The notes: a model not told the origin generated them from the letters alone. 64,000 nucleotides of DNA from Candidatus Rifleibacteriota bacterium (GCA_015233565.1 JADFXM010000001.1:186001-250000), one strand, 5' to 3'; positions 38,801-47,403 are shown, counted from the stretch's first letter. Program-made: numbers and translations.

Positions 38801-38945
38801 ATGTTACCGTTACGACAGGAAAATCGACGTTTGGAAAAAGGTCAATTCCCAGGCCATTGTAGGCAATTATTCCGAATACCAGAATGGCAGAAATCATCAT
38901 AGTGGTAAAGACCGGCCTATTAATTGAGGTTTCAGCTAAAATCAT
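35877..38945 (-). CDS. RND-family efflux pump inner-membrane transporter (HAE1 type)
   Basis: 1022 residues from ATG 38945 (ILAETSINRPVFTTMM, the standard N-terminus). Twelve TM helices in the usual 1 + 5 + 1 + 5 layout with two large periplasmic loops. TM4 keeps the proton-relay pair in VGIVIDDAIVVIEN, and FPNVDFPVVTV and FGAFLTTIIILIFLRS are family hallmarks. The frame opens 23 codons further upstream to 39014, but those residues overlap the adaptor gene and are not homologous. It pumps amphiphilic compounds or envelope lipids using proton-motive force. It starts seven bases after the adaptor gene. Confidence 0.95.
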   Translation of the reverse strand: MILAETSINRPVFTTMMISAILVFGIIAYNGLGIDLFPNVDFPVVTVTCEYRGASPETMETKVVEKIEEELSTLGGLEELRSVSAENIAQVYATFVLEKNVDIAAQDVRDKISAIRRNLPEAMENPVVEKLDVGAIPILTVTISGQMPPAKLSRYIKDVVKTQIQTVEGVGSIKEIGLREREIKVWINNDRLNAYHLTIAEVVAALKAKNLEVPGGKIENDRSEFVVKTMGELTDIEAFNRMTISTVNGAAVRLGDIAKVEDSIKDERIVGFLNGKTAMALQVRKQSGENTVKVAHGVKERIKELQANAPEGIKLTIPQDNSPFIEESIHSVSFDLLFGAFLTTIIILIFLRSFTSTIISAIAIPTSIIGCFVIMRALNFTLNNLSTLGLSLAVGIVIDDAIVVIENIFRHLEMGKTAFQASFDATDEIGLAVMATTFSIVAVFVPVAMMSGIVGRFLYQFGITVTVTVLLSLFVSFTLTPMLASRFLHHSVKTNFIFRFIGFFLDSLDSLYRSLLKGALRFPLIVVCIGIAVVLGTVQITKMLGVEFKPKQDMHTFDVNFQTPPGTSLTESKRVLKLVENSLIPISSETQNLFSTIAGDAFEDPTKGKVFVDLVDKRERKRTQDEIMDQVRGLVQAVPGLYKLAVEEHDDVAGSGGMSNRPVQYALLGPDFDELTNISEKLVSWMKQTPGLVDVDTSLEPGQPELRIFLSRDRMESLGVNLSQLANTVNLLVSGEQAIGQFKDRGKQYDIKVRLDKSFREYPEDVQNLWVRTNDGRNLISLSNVANVKKESGPGKINHLNRSRQITVASNIEGNMSQGEAMEKVRIEAEKLIKTGYQGKFMGFSKEMITSIKNLLFALFIAIVLIYMLLASQFEHFIHPLTIMMALPMSAIGAVSALYLTGMRISILSLIGIIMLMGLVTKNGILLVEFINQCRRKGMEKEEAILTAGPIRMRPILMTSAATIGGMIPIAISTGAGAEIRSPMAICVIGGMLTSTLLTLIVVPVVYSLVDSLIVKLGFGKK

Positions 38946-38952
38946 CTTATGA

Positions 38953-40497
38953 TTATTCCTTCCCGCCCTCAGAAATTTCAACAGGAGTGCCGTTTGAAAC
39001 CTTGTCCAAACCATGCAGAATTACTGACGCTTTTGAGTCCAGGCCAGCTGTAATTTCAATCTGCCCAGATTTTTCAATTCCCAGGGTTACTGGTATTTCT
39101 TTCGCCAGCACATTTTCTTTATTCTGAGCTTTTTCTGCTACAAAAATGGTTCCTTTGCTCTTGTCCTCAGGATTTATTCTGACAGCTTCGATGGGAAGTG
39201 TAACGGCGTTATCGTTGCTTTTTAAAACCACATTTACATCGACGAAGGAACCATGTCGAAGCTTGTTCTCGGAATTGCCAAGAAAACTTTTCCAAATAAA
39301 AGTACGACTGACTGAATCGATGCTTGGAATCACCAGACTCACTGAAGCATTAATCGTTTCGTCACATAGTTCTGATTTAAAGGAAAAAGGCGTACCTGGT
39401 TTAACAAATTGTAGGTAGCGTTCCGGCATTTTTGCTGATAATTCCAATTCGCTGTCGTCGATAAGAGTAAACAATACAGCGTTGTCTCCAATTGTTTCGT
39501 GCTCCTGAATTGGACGTGAAACAACTAATCCATCAAACGGAGAAAAGAGGGACGACTCGTCCAATTTCTTTTTGGCGGTTCGAAAAGTGACTTCAGCAAC
39601 ATCATATTGTGAACGAGCCAGAGCCTCTGCAGAAATTGATTGAAGCACCTGTTTTTTTGCTACTTCCAATCCAACCTGGGCCATTTTGAAATTCCCTTCG
39701 GATTGGTCATATGCTTGTTGAGTTACGCTCCCTTTTTCCTTCAGTGAGGTTGCTCGTGTATATTCTTTGGTTGCTGTTTCCAGACGAACTTCAGCCTGTT
39801 TAACTCCTGATTTTGCTACTTCCAGGGCTGATCCGGCAGCTTTCTCAGCAGCTTTCGAGGCTTCCAAGGCTTTTTCAGCTGAATCCAAGCCGAGCTGGAA
39901 AGTAATAAGCTCAAGTCGTGCAAGAAGCTGTCCCTTCTGAACGCGTTCTCCCTCCTGGGCAAACAGTTTTTCCAAAGTGCCGTGATTGCGCATTTGAAGA
40001 GAGGTTCTTCTCAGCGCAATCAACTCTCCCGTGGTTTTTTCTGTCCACAATATGGATGAAATCTTGGGAAAAATAGTTGTGACAACAGTTTTTTCTCCTC
40101 CGAAAATACTGGAACTCTGAAAAAAGGCCAAAAAAAGCAGCAAAAAACCAAGGACCTTAGGAAAGTTCTCAATACTTGGAATTATATTTGTCTTGGCAAC
40201 CGAATTAAAGCAAACTCTCTTTTTATTCATTCCAGGAAAGGTTTTTCCGGTAAAAAACGCATTGCAAAGAGGCTGATTCAATCGATATTGCCATGTTGAA
40301 GCTTTTGAAGTTCTTGCAAAATTATTCAGTTTGTTATTGGGAAAATTTCCATAGTAATGCTCGTTACTTAATTTCCTGACCCGAAGTGTGTAAATTGAAT
40401 CCAATACTGCAAGAAGCTCTTTTGTTATCTTTTTAAATTTCGGAGACATTTCGCCATTCACCCTTTCGCGGAAAAGTGTAATTTTTTCGTTTATCAT
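38953..40497 (-). CDS. Periplasmic adaptor (membrane-fusion protein) of the RND pump
   Basis: 514 residues from ATG 40497, which overlaps the TolC-gene stop (ATGA). The hydrophobic anchor/signal is only at about 112-130 (VLGFLLLFLAFFQSSSIF), so the first 90 residues form an unusual extension; ATG 40230 would give a conventional 425-residue adaptor. The lipoyl/hairpin layout is clear: GTLEKLFAQEGERVQKGQLLARL, a long Ala/Lys-rich coiled-coil hairpin, then FSPFDGLVVSRPIQEHETIG, followed by beta-barrel and membrane-proximal domains. It bridges the RND pump and the TolC channel. Confidence 0.9.
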   Translation of the reverse strand: MINEKITLFRERVNGEMSPKFKKITKELLAVLDSIYTLRVRKLSNEHYYGNFPNNKLNNFARTSKASTWQYRLNQPLCNAFFTGKTFPGMNKKRVCFNSVAKTNIIPSIENFPKVLGFLLLFLAFFQSSSIFGGEKTVVTTIFPKISSILWTEKTTGELIALRRTSLQMRNHGTLEKLFAQEGERVQKGQLLARLELITFQLGLDSAEKALEASKAAEKAAGSALEVAKSGVKQAEVRLETATKEYTRATSLKEKGSVTQQAYDQSEGNFKMAQVGLEVAKKQVLQSISAEALARSQYDVAEVTFRTAKKKLDESSLFSPFDGLVVSRPIQEHETIGDNAVLFTLIDDSELELSAKMPERYLQFVKPGTPFSFKSELCDETINASVSLVIPSIDSVSRTFIWKSFLGNSENKLRHGSFVDVNVVLKSNDNAVTLPIEAVRINPEDKSKGTIFVAEKAQNKENVLAKEIPVTLGIEKSGQIEITAGLDSKASVILHGLDKVSNGTPVEISEGGKE

Positions 40498-42104
40498 TGA
40501 ATTTTTTTCGAGGAGGAAGGATTTTCAAGTGTTTCAATAAACTTATCCAGTGCTCCGCAGTTTTTATAATATTCTGCCTGAAATAGAACAAAATCATAAA
40601 AAGCATTGCTGATACTGGTTTTAGCGTCGTGGAACAAAAGCTGGGCTTCCAGAACATCTGTGTTCAAAGCTGTTCCGGCGATGTAATTTGTTTGGACTTT
40701 TTCGAAGTTTTCTTTAGCAGTCTTGAAAGCTTCGGCAGCGAGCACGAGTTTCTTTATCAATTCCTCCATTTTCAACTGGCTTCTTTTGGCTTCCAAGGAA
40801 AGATGGCGCTTCATTAATTCAAGATTTTTTTGATTTCTCTGGAGCTCAAATTTGGCTTGCTCACTTCTGGCTTTGGAGTATCCACTGTCGAAGAAAGGAA
40901 AATCCATTACAAAGTTGGCATCCCAGTTTTTAAAATTTGCCATAAACTGATTTCCTGTTTGATATTCCGCTAGCATATTTATTATGGGGAGTTTTCCTTT
41001 TTTCTCAACCTGTTCCATTTTTTTGTTCATACTGATCACCTGATCCAATTGTTTGAGTTCAGGCTGTGAATAGGAAAATGACGCAAGACCAGTTTTGACG
41101 CTCAACAACCGCAATCCAGGAGGTTCTCGAAGTGTGGGAAGTTCTTCCGGTGAAATCATTAACAAATCAGCAAGAGCCAGACGGCTCAGTTCCAGAGTGT
41201 TTTCTTCTTCAAGGAGTTTCTGCTTAGCTTCGAGCATTCTAACTTTTGTTGCCGAAACATCAGTACTCAAGACAGTTCCATTTTCAAAAAGATTATTCGT
41301 AAGATCGAGATGCTTTTGATAAAGATCAAGGGTAGTGCTGGCTATTGCAACTCGATTGGAGGCCTTTAAAACATCTAAAAATGCCTGAATTACTTTCAGG
41401 GAAACTTCTATTTTCTTAGCTTCAAAAGCATATTCGCTAGCTTTTGTCTGATTTTTTAGCATGGAAATTCCAAGTTCAAGGCGTCCAAAGGAATACACAG
41501 GCTGGGTCAAAACCAGTTTGGAGATATTTAAATTGTTGGTTCCCAACTTAATTGGGTCTCCTCCTCCGGGAGGGGCGAATGAAAGGACTTTTTGTTGGTT
41601 GGTCTGTAAATTTTGCAGATTCAAATGCGGTTTAACCATGCTTTTCGATTCTTTAAACTTTGCTCTTGCCTCCAAAGTCTGGTCTTTTTGAGCTGAAATT
41701 TCCAAATTCTTGGAAAAAGCAATCACGAGACAATCAAGTAAAGAGAAGGAAGGTGAAGCGCAAAATTGCAAGGAGTTAGAGACAATATCTGAGGATTTTG
41801 TTGCCGAATTTGTGGATCTTGTGGTCAACTCCAATTGATTGGGCAACCTGCTCGCTGAAATCTCGCCAAGAATTTCCATCCACGGTGTGGAAGAGGCCTC
41901 TTCGGCCAAAATTGGAGATAAATTTAGCCAAGAAAAGATAATTATAATTAGACTTATTACTTTACCAAATTCACTGTCCTTAATCGTTCGGGCCGGGTTG
42001 GTTTTGAATCGAAAGGTTGAGTTGTTCCCGGCCCCGCCGTAACGAGGCAATACGTTAAGAAGCGGTACAACTCTTTTGGTTAAATTTTTTTTCTCGCTCT
42101 GCAT
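40494..42104 (-). CDS. TolC-family outer-membrane efflux channel
   Basis: 536 residues; signal-like segment about 47-68 (KVISLIIIIFSWLNLSPILA) preceded by a long polar stretch, so the true start may be later, though no ATG is available. Two OEP repeats of long alpha-helices follow (LVLTQPVYSFGRLELGISML and NFVMDFPFFDSGYSKARSEQ), the pattern of TolC/OprM. It provides the trans-periplasmic exit duct for the RND pump. Operon order is tetR, tolC-like, adaptor, RND pump, with overlapping or nearly abutting genes. Confidence 0.9.
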   Translation of the reverse strand: MQSEKKNLTKRVVPLLNVLPRYGGAGNNSTFRFKTNPARTIKDSEFGKVISLIIIIFSWLNLSPILAEEASSTPWMEILGEISASRLPNQLELTTRSTNSATKSSDIVSNSLQFCASPSFSLLDCLVIAFSKNLEISAQKDQTLEARAKFKESKSMVKPHLNLQNLQTNQQKVLSFAPPGGGDPIKLGTNNLNISKLVLTQPVYSFGRLELGISMLKNQTKASEYAFEAKKIEVSLKVIQAFLDVLKASNRVAIASTTLDLYQKHLDLTNNLFENGTVLSTDVSATKVRMLEAKQKLLEEENTLELSRLALADLLMISPEELPTLREPPGLRLLSVKTGLASFSYSQPELKQLDQVISMNKKMEQVEKKGKLPIINMLAEYQTGNQFMANFKNWDANFVMDFPFFDSGYSKARSEQAKFELQRNQKNLELMKRHLSLEAKRSQLKMEELIKKLVLAAEAFKTAKENFEKVQTNYIAGTALNTDVLEAQLLFHDAKTSISNAFYDFVLFQAEYYKNCGALDKFIETLENPSSSKKIQ

Positions 42105-42145
42105 CTAACTTTATGAGTCCTTTCAAGAGTATATTTTGCTGTGAT

Positions 42146-42742
42146 TTAACCTTTTTGGGAAATTATTCCACGCAGTAAAACTTCTTTCAACATTTCAGTT
42201 TTTTTGCTTAGATCGAAGCTTCCACGCGAGAAGAACCACTTAACAACAAAGATGTTAACCAGCCCAACTCCGCACAGGATCATGTCTTCCTGTGGAAATG
42301 GCTTGACCAGTTTTTTTTCGTCTTTTGGACCAAGGTTATCTTCAAGCATTTTCAATTTGGAAAAGAAGATTTCATGGAGTTTTGCAAAATTTTTTGTTCC
42401 GATTTGTCCCAGGTTTTGAAGAATAAGTGAAAAACTTTTTTTATTTTTCACAAAATAATTTGCATATACGTCTATCCCTTTTGAAACTCTTTCCTCAAGA
42501 TTATTTGCTGTCCGGGATTGTTCGATCGTCTGCCCGAATAGGTCTTCAAGTATGATGTCAATCAAAGTGAAAAAGAGTGCTTGTTTGTTTTTGAAGAAGC
42601 GATAAAGTGTTCCTTTACCCACTTTGGCAGCAGCTGCCAAATCATCAGTTGTGGTTTCGGAATATCCTTTTTTTGCAAAGATTTTCAATGCTGCTTTAAG
42701 GATTTTATCCCTCTGAATCTTGTTGTTTTCTTCGCGAGACAT
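42146..42742 (-). CDS. TetR-family transcriptional regulator
   Basis: 198 residues. The N-terminal HTH is typical: KILKAALKIFAKKGYSETTTDDLAAAAKVGKGTLYRFFKNKQALF. The C-terminal ligand domain is variable. It is first in the efflux operon, so it probably represses its own promoter (42788-42816) and is released by a pump substrate. An AT-rich imperfect palindrome (TTGTAAATTTGTAT) just before the gene is a possible operator. The tolC-like gene follows after 41 bases. Confidence 0.93.
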   Translation of the reverse strand: MSREENNKIQRDKILKAALKIFAKKGYSETTTDDLAAAAKVGKGTLYRFFKNKQALFFTLIDIILEDLFGQTIEQSRTANNLEERVSKGIDVYANYFVKNKKSFSLILQNLGQIGTKNFAKLHEIFFSKLKMLEDNLGPKDEKKLVKPFPQEDMILCGVGLVNIFVVKWFFSRGSFDLSKKTEMLKEVLLRGIISQKG

Positions 42743-43219
42743 AAGTATTAAAAACTGACCGTTCCGTATTGTAAATTTGTATCGCGAACAATAACATATT
42801 TAATTGATTTGTGCAAGAAAAAAAAGACGTTTATGTTGTTGCGAGAAGGAATAAACATCTTCAAAAACAAAGGATAAAAATTGCGGGCTTGCCAATTAGG
42901 AATAACTTTACAGTCCTACTTAACCTCTTTAAAACTGCACATGATGCTAATTACAACACGATTCAAAGTAAATCGCTTTGAGAGGAAGCAGATCGTTATT
43001 AAATCAAGTTTTGAGCGACTTCGGAGAAGTTTAAATGTAACAGTATAGATAAATAGCTTCGCGAAGTTTCTGATGAATTGTTCTGTTTTTATGGCAATGT
43101 CAGCAAGAGTTTACTCTTTGTAATTGGGGGGAATGACTCAATTTGCCATTTTCATCTTGGCGAATTGTAGTATTGAAGCGGAATATTGCTTTAACAACAA
43201 AGAATTCAAAGTATTTCTG
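42743..43219. other. Gene-free region with the efflux-operon promoter
   Basis: 477 bases between the hybrid-kinase stop and the tetR start (both minus). It holds the promoter at 42788-42816. The rest has only short imperfect palindromes (ACTTCGGAGAAGT near 43018; TTCGCGAA near 43051) and no convincing reading frame. Confidence 0.5.
42788..42816 (-). promoter_or_regulatory. Sigma70-like promoter of the tetR efflux operon
   Basis: On the minus strand TTGCAC (42811-42816), 17-base spacer, TATTGT (42788-42793). The leader of about 40 bases contains an AT-rich imperfect palindrome and ACCGTTCCGT, either of which could be the TetR operator. Confidence 0.5.
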
Positions 43220-45784
43220 TCAATTTTTGTGAATCTGGGACACTTTCACAGCTTTTTTGAAAAGTTCAAACTGTTGCAATGCTATGTTAAGGGAGTTAGG
43301 AATTTCCACGATTTTTTCAGACGATGCAAGTTGTTCAATTTCGAGAATTACCGCTTGAAGCACTTTTGCGCCAGCAGTGGCAGTTCCCACTGTCAAAGAA
43401 CGTGCTAACTTTTCAATTGCAGCGCAATCGCCAGCTTCAACGTGTTTTTTCATTAATTCGATCTCCCCTGGAAACGCATCAATGATCCCATTTATGATTT
43501 CCACAATAATGCTTTGATCGCCCATCATCATATCTAGCACGCCATCCAAATCGAATATTTCCAAAGTTGATTCAATTTCTTCAGGTTCAAGCGAAAATTT
43601 CTTGATCCGGGGAATCCATTTTTCAAGAATTGAAGACAAATCATTAGGTTTAAACGGTTTGGCAATGTAATCACTCATTCCGCTTAGAAAGCACTTGTCC
43701 TTGTCTTCCTTCATCGCGTTGGCAGTCATGGCAATAATCAGAACATCCGGATTTTTTGTAATGGAATTGGGTGATCGAATGATTTTGGTGGCTTCGTAAC
43801 CATCCATTTCTGGCATTTGACAATCCATAAAAACAATGTCATAAGGAATATTCTGAAGCATCTGAACTGCTTCTTCACCATTTGCCACTATATCGCATCG
43901 ATATCCAAGTTTTTTAAGCTGAATGGATGCAACCTGCTGATTAACGATGTTGTCATCCACAAGAAGTATTCTCAAACGCTTTTTGAATGATTCAGCGATT
44001 GTATGTCTTGTTATGATAGCACTCTTTTTTAAATCAGGTTTCCTTATCCGGCCTGTAACAATTTTTAGGCACTCAAATAGTTGAGATTTTCGAACTGGTT
44101 TTGGAAAATATCCTGAAAAACCAGCTTCCTGAAATTTTTTGGCATCACCACGTTTTCCCAGCGAAGTCATTGCTATTAAGGAAGTTTGGGAAATGCCAGC
44201 TTGGTCTTTTATTTTTTTACCAAGTTGCAAACCATCGGTTAAGGGTATCTGCATGTCAGTTATTATAACCTGAAACGGGTTATTTACTTTTTCTGCCATT
44301 AGAAGTTTTTCGAAAGCGCTATCTCCATCAGTCGCCTCATCAAAACGGCATTTCCAGCCTTCCAATAAAAGTTTTAGCAACAGGCGATTAGTTGAATTTC
44401 CATCAACAACCAACACTTTCAATCCCTTGATGTCAGAAGCGCTTTCATCGAGTAAAAATTCCGGGGCGGCTTGCTTTTTTAAAACTACTGTGAACCAGAA
44501 TTCCGACCCTGAGTTCAGTTCACTTTTAATTCCAATATTTCCCCCCATCAGTTCTGTCAGCTGTTTGCTTATGGCAAGCCCGAGTCCTGTTCCACCAAAT
44601 TTACGACTGGTTGAAGAATCAACCTGCACGAAAGGCGAAAAAAGAGCTTCCAGGCGATTTTGGGGGATACCTATCCCGGTATCTGAGACAGAAACCTTGA
44701 TGACCACCTGTTGATCAGTTTCTTCCTGAAGTTTCACCCGAATCACAACTTCACCCTTTTGTGTGAATTTGATAGCGTTTCCGGCCAAATTTGTTACGAT
44801 TTGCCTTAATCTACCCGGATCACCACATAATAATGCGGGAACCTCGGGGTCCACGATGCAGGTGAGTTCCAGGTTCTTTTCCTGAGCTCTTATTGCAAGC
44901 ATTTCTGCAATATCTTCAAAAGTTGTACGTAAATCAAAATCAAGGATCTCCAAATCAAGTTTTTTTGCTTCGATCTTGGAAAAATCAAGAATGTCATTGA
45001 TCAATGATAGAAGACTTTCAGCGCTGAATCTGATTATTTCGGCATATCGCCGTTGTTCGCTTGTGAGTGGCATGTCCAGGAGAACCCCTACCATTCCGAT
45101 GACGCCATTCATCGGTGTGCGAATTTCATGGCTCATAGTGGCAAGAAATTCACTCTTCGCGGAATTCGCGGATTCAGCCGTAACAGCCAGTTCCTTTACC
45201 TCAACAACTGATTGTTCAAGTTCTTCTATTGCCTTCACTTTTTCGGAAATATCGATGAAGCTTTCCAGAAAACAAATTTCACCATCCCGGAAGGTTTGGG
45301 TAATTTCCATATGTGCCCAGAATGTGGTTGAATTACTTTTAAACATTCGCAAATCGAATGAAAGTGGGGTCTTAGTTTCAAGGAGTTTTTTTCGATATAA
45401 ATGGTAAATATCCTGATCGGAAGGAAAAATGAATTTATTAATTGGTTGTTTTAACAACATGTCCCGGGGAATACCCAACAAATTTGCGGCTGAGAGATTA
45501 GCATCAAGGATCTGGTTGTTTCCGTTCGATGTGAAATAGCCTACAGGAGCCAGATTGAACAAATCAAAATAACGCCCCTTGGAAATTTCCAGTTCGACTT
45601 GGGTTTTTCGTAGCTCATCAGTCTGGATTTCAAGTTCGATTTGATGAACCTGTAATTCATGCAGTAATTCTCGTATTTCTTCGGTTGAAAGGGAATCAAG
45701 GTTTTCCACTGTCGAGGCGAATCGACTTTTTGCTATTTCTTCAGCCTTTCTTCGAATCCCGACCAAATCATGACTTTTGTTCAT
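43220..45784 (-). CDS. Hybrid histidine kinase: PAS-HisKA-HATPase-REC-REC-HPt-like
   Basis: 854 residues, no TM segment. Coiled N-terminus (LLHELQVHQIELEIQTDELR), PAS about 72-185, HisKA with FLATMSHEIRTPMNGVIGM, HATPase with GRLRQIVTNLAGNAIKFT and FGGTGLGLAISKQL. REC1 (VLVVDGNSTNRLLL, acceptor in IITDMQIPLTDG) has Gly in place of the second acidic-pocket residue. REC2 (LLVDDNIVNQQVA, acceptor in FMDCQMPEMDG) is intact. The C-terminal HPt-like domain reads LARSLTVGTATAGA where active domains have the phospho-His (AHSLKG), so His is Arg. AAGGGG precedes the ATG, overlapping the stop of a CheR-like remnant. Confidence 0.93.
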   Translation of the reverse strand: MNKSHDLVGIRRKAEEIAKSRFASTVENLDSLSTEEIRELLHELQVHQIELEIQTDELRKTQVELEISKGRYFDLFNLAPVGYFTSNGNNQILDANLSAANLLGIPRDMLLKQPINKFIFPSDQDIYHLYRKKLLETKTPLSFDLRMFKSNSTTFWAHMEITQTFRDGEICFLESFIDISEKVKAIEELEQSVVEVKELAVTAESANSAKSEFLATMSHEIRTPMNGVIGMVGVLLDMPLTSEQRRYAEIIRFSAESLLSLINDILDFSKIEAKKLDLEILDFDLRTTFEDIAEMLAIRAQEKNLELTCIVDPEVPALLCGDPGRLRQIVTNLAGNAIKFTQKGEVVIRVKLQEETDQQVVIKVSVSDTGIGIPQNRLEALFSPFVQVDSSTSRKFGGTGLGLAISKQLTELMGGNIGIKSELNSGSEFWFTVVLKKQAAPEFLLDESASDIKGLKVLVVDGNSTNRLLLKLLLEGWKCRFDEATDGDSAFEKLLMAEKVNNPFQVIITDMQIPLTDGLQLGKKIKDQAGISQTSLIAMTSLGKRGDAKKFQEAGFSGYFPKPVRKSQLFECLKIVTGRIRKPDLKKSAIITRHTIAESFKKRLRILLVDDNIVNQQVASIQLKKLGYRCDIVANGEEAVQMLQNIPYDIVFMDCQMPEMDGYEATKIIRSPNSITKNPDVLIIAMTANAMKEDKDKCFLSGMSDYIAKPFKPNDLSSILEKWIPRIKKFSLEPEEIESTLEIFDLDGVLDMMMGDQSIIVEIINGIIDAFPGEIELMKKHVEAGDCAAIEKLARSLTVGTATAGAKVLQAVILEIEQLASSEKIVEIPNSLNIALQQFELFKKAVKVSQIHKN

Positions 45785-45795
45785 TATGGGCCCCT

Positions 45796-45954
45796 TTAAG
45801 CTTTTTCTTCAAGATTGGGCTGCTCAGAAATGTCCTGGAAAAACGCATCAACTTCCAGCGGAGTTTGTTGCAAATACTGAACATAATCGTTAATAGTTTC
45901 AATCAGATGAACCGCCAAGGGTTGCTTTACTCCACGCCCTATTGAGTTGGACAA
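45796..45954 (-). pseudogene. Remnant resembling the CheR N-terminal part of CheB/CheR fusions
   Basis: A 52-codon open frame whose middle reads AVHLIETINDYVQYLQQTP then LEVDAFFQDI, close to the conserved NDYVRYLQxNPxEVDALFRDL stretch of CheR domains in CheB/CheR fusion proteins. A decayed basic segment (SIGRGVKQPL for TIxRRIERRM) precedes it. The frame is closed by a stop just upstream and runs into an unrelated tail (SEQPNLEEKA). No ATG; TTG 45954 is the only plausible start. Best read as a fragment left by deletion next to the hybrid kinase; a real 52-residue peptide is possible. Confidence 0.45.
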
Positions 45955-46416
45955 TTGATATTATCCATTTAACCAGAAATTAACAACTGTTTAATTTTCG
46001 GAAACAAAAGGTGCAATTTTTATTCAAGAACGCAGATCAACACGAGAAACAAATAACATTTATCTTGTTACTTTAGCTTGCTTCTAAAATAATTCAAATA
46101 GTTAATTCTAATCATATTTTTTTCAAAAAAATCCTCAAGTAGGGAAATCTGTCAGGTTGCGGCTTTCATCTGATTAAGCGATGAAGACTCTGGCTCAGTG
46201 CAGCAATTCTTGGTCAACGTCCAGATTGGCTTGAGAAGCCATTTTCTAAGAATGTGGTTTCCTATTTGCTCGAAGGTAACAATTTGTGTTAATGCCAATC
46301 GATCGAAATACTCGCCGAGAATTCTGGGCTCAGTAACTGCTTGTTTATTAATAATGGTAAAGTGGTATAATTAATATTTTGATATACTCCCAATTTCGAT
46401 CTTCTCTGAAATTTGA
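45955..46416. other. Intergenic region upstream of the UPF0104 gene
   Basis: About 460 bases. A minus-strand open frame of about 70 codons (roughly 46150-46370, containing ILGEYFDRLALTQIVTFE) has a protein-like look but no start, ribosome site or family match; it may be another decayed gene. A promoter-like site for the rightward gene is at 46363-46371. Nothing else stands out. Confidence 0.35.
46363..46371 (+). promoter_or_regulatory. Extended -10 promoter for the UPF0104 gene
   Basis: TGGTATAAT, a perfect -10 hexamer with the TGn extension. A weak -35 TTGTTT lies 19 bases further upstream (46341-46346). The leader would be about 39 bases. Confidence 0.45.
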
Positions 46417-47403
46417 ATGTTAAAAGTGGAGACCAAAAAATTGTCTGATTTTGAGTCTGGGAAAATTATCAAGCGCCTCTCAATATGGCTGTTTATTGCG
46501 ATTGTTCTCTTTTCGACAATTCTGATGCTTTTTGCAGATTTTGGAAAAATCAGGAAAGTCATTTCAGAATTTCCGCGGATTTATGTAATTGGAATTTTTT
46601 CGTCAGTACTAGTAAATTATTTTATCCGATTCTTAAAGTGGAGTTATTTTTTGAAGCGGATTGGAATCGGAATTCCACTCAAAGACAGTCTTTGGATATT
46701 CTTTTCTTCTTTTACAATGATATTGAGTCCGGGAAAACTCGGTGAAATAATTAAATCCTTAATTTTAAAATCCCGGTTTTCCATTCCAATTTCCAAAAGT
46801 GCACCGGTAGTTATGGCCGAAAGACTTACCGATCTTCTAGGACTTGCAGTAATAGCTGCCTGGGGATCCAGTAAATTTGCTTACGGGGAAAATTATCTGC
46901 TGATAATCGTAGCTGTAATGCTACTATTCATCGCACTTCTAACTCAACCCCGATTTTGGCATTACTTGGAAAAAGCAGTTTTTTCAAGGTTTTCTCGGCT
47001 TTCAAGATTTCGCGCTTCCATTAAGCTTCTTGAAGAGAGTTCCGAGAATTTGCTTTCACCATCTTCACTTCTTGTTGCCATTCCGTTGAGCACTATTTCC
47101 TGGGCTGGTGAAGGAGTAGCTCTTTATTTAATTTTTTCTGCAATGAATGTAAGTATTCCTAATCTTTTGGCTATTTCTCTTTTTGCACACTCTTTCAGCT
47201 CAATTGCAGGGGCGTTTTCTTTTCTTCCGGGTGGATTACTAGTGACTGAAGGAATTCTTGGGGTATTTTTCGTAAGAATTGCACATATCAGCAAGGATTA
47301 TGCTGTATCGGCGACCCTTATGATTCGATCAGCAACTCTCTGGTTTGCGGTTATATTAGGAACAATCGTGTTTCTGATCGGGAGAAGAAAAGATGACCTT
47401 TAG
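46417..47403 (+). CDS. UPF0104 / lysylphosphatidylglycerol-synthase-type transmembrane protein
   Basis: 328 residues with about eight TM helices. Family hallmarks: LSPGKLGEIIKSLIL, MAERLTDLLGLAVIAA, and FSFLPGGLLVTEGILG. This is the flippase-like membrane half of MprF/AglD-type proteins without the synthase domain. Such stand-alone proteins occur near glycan and lipid genes, and a lipid or lipid-carrier flipping role is suspected but unproven. No clear ribosome site precedes ATG 46417. It is monocistronic by position. Confidence 0.85.
   Translation: MLKVETKKLSDFESGKIIKRLSIWLFIAIVLFSTILMLFADFGKIRKVISEFPRIYVIGIFSSVLVNYFIRFLKWSYFLKRIGIGIPLKDSLWIFFSSFTMILSPGKLGEIIKSLILKSRFSIPISKSAPVVMAERLTDLLGLAVIAAWGSSKFAYGENYLLIIVAVMLLFIALLTQPRFWHYLEKAVFSRFSRLSRFRASIKLLEESSENLLSPSSLLVAIPLSTISWAGEGVALYLIFSAMNVSIPNLLAISLFAHSFSSIAGAFSFLPGGLLVTEGILGVFFVRIAHISKDYAVSATLMIRSATLWFAVILGTIVFLIGRRKDDL

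Noticed and set aside
38945..39014. 23-residue N-terminal extension of the RND pump
   Set aside because: It lies inside the adaptor gene, and the standard RND N-terminus starts at 38945.
46150..46370. Open frame with ILGEYFDRLALTQIVTFE as a gene
   Set aside because: No start codon with ribosome site and no family match; kept only as a remark in the intergenic entry.
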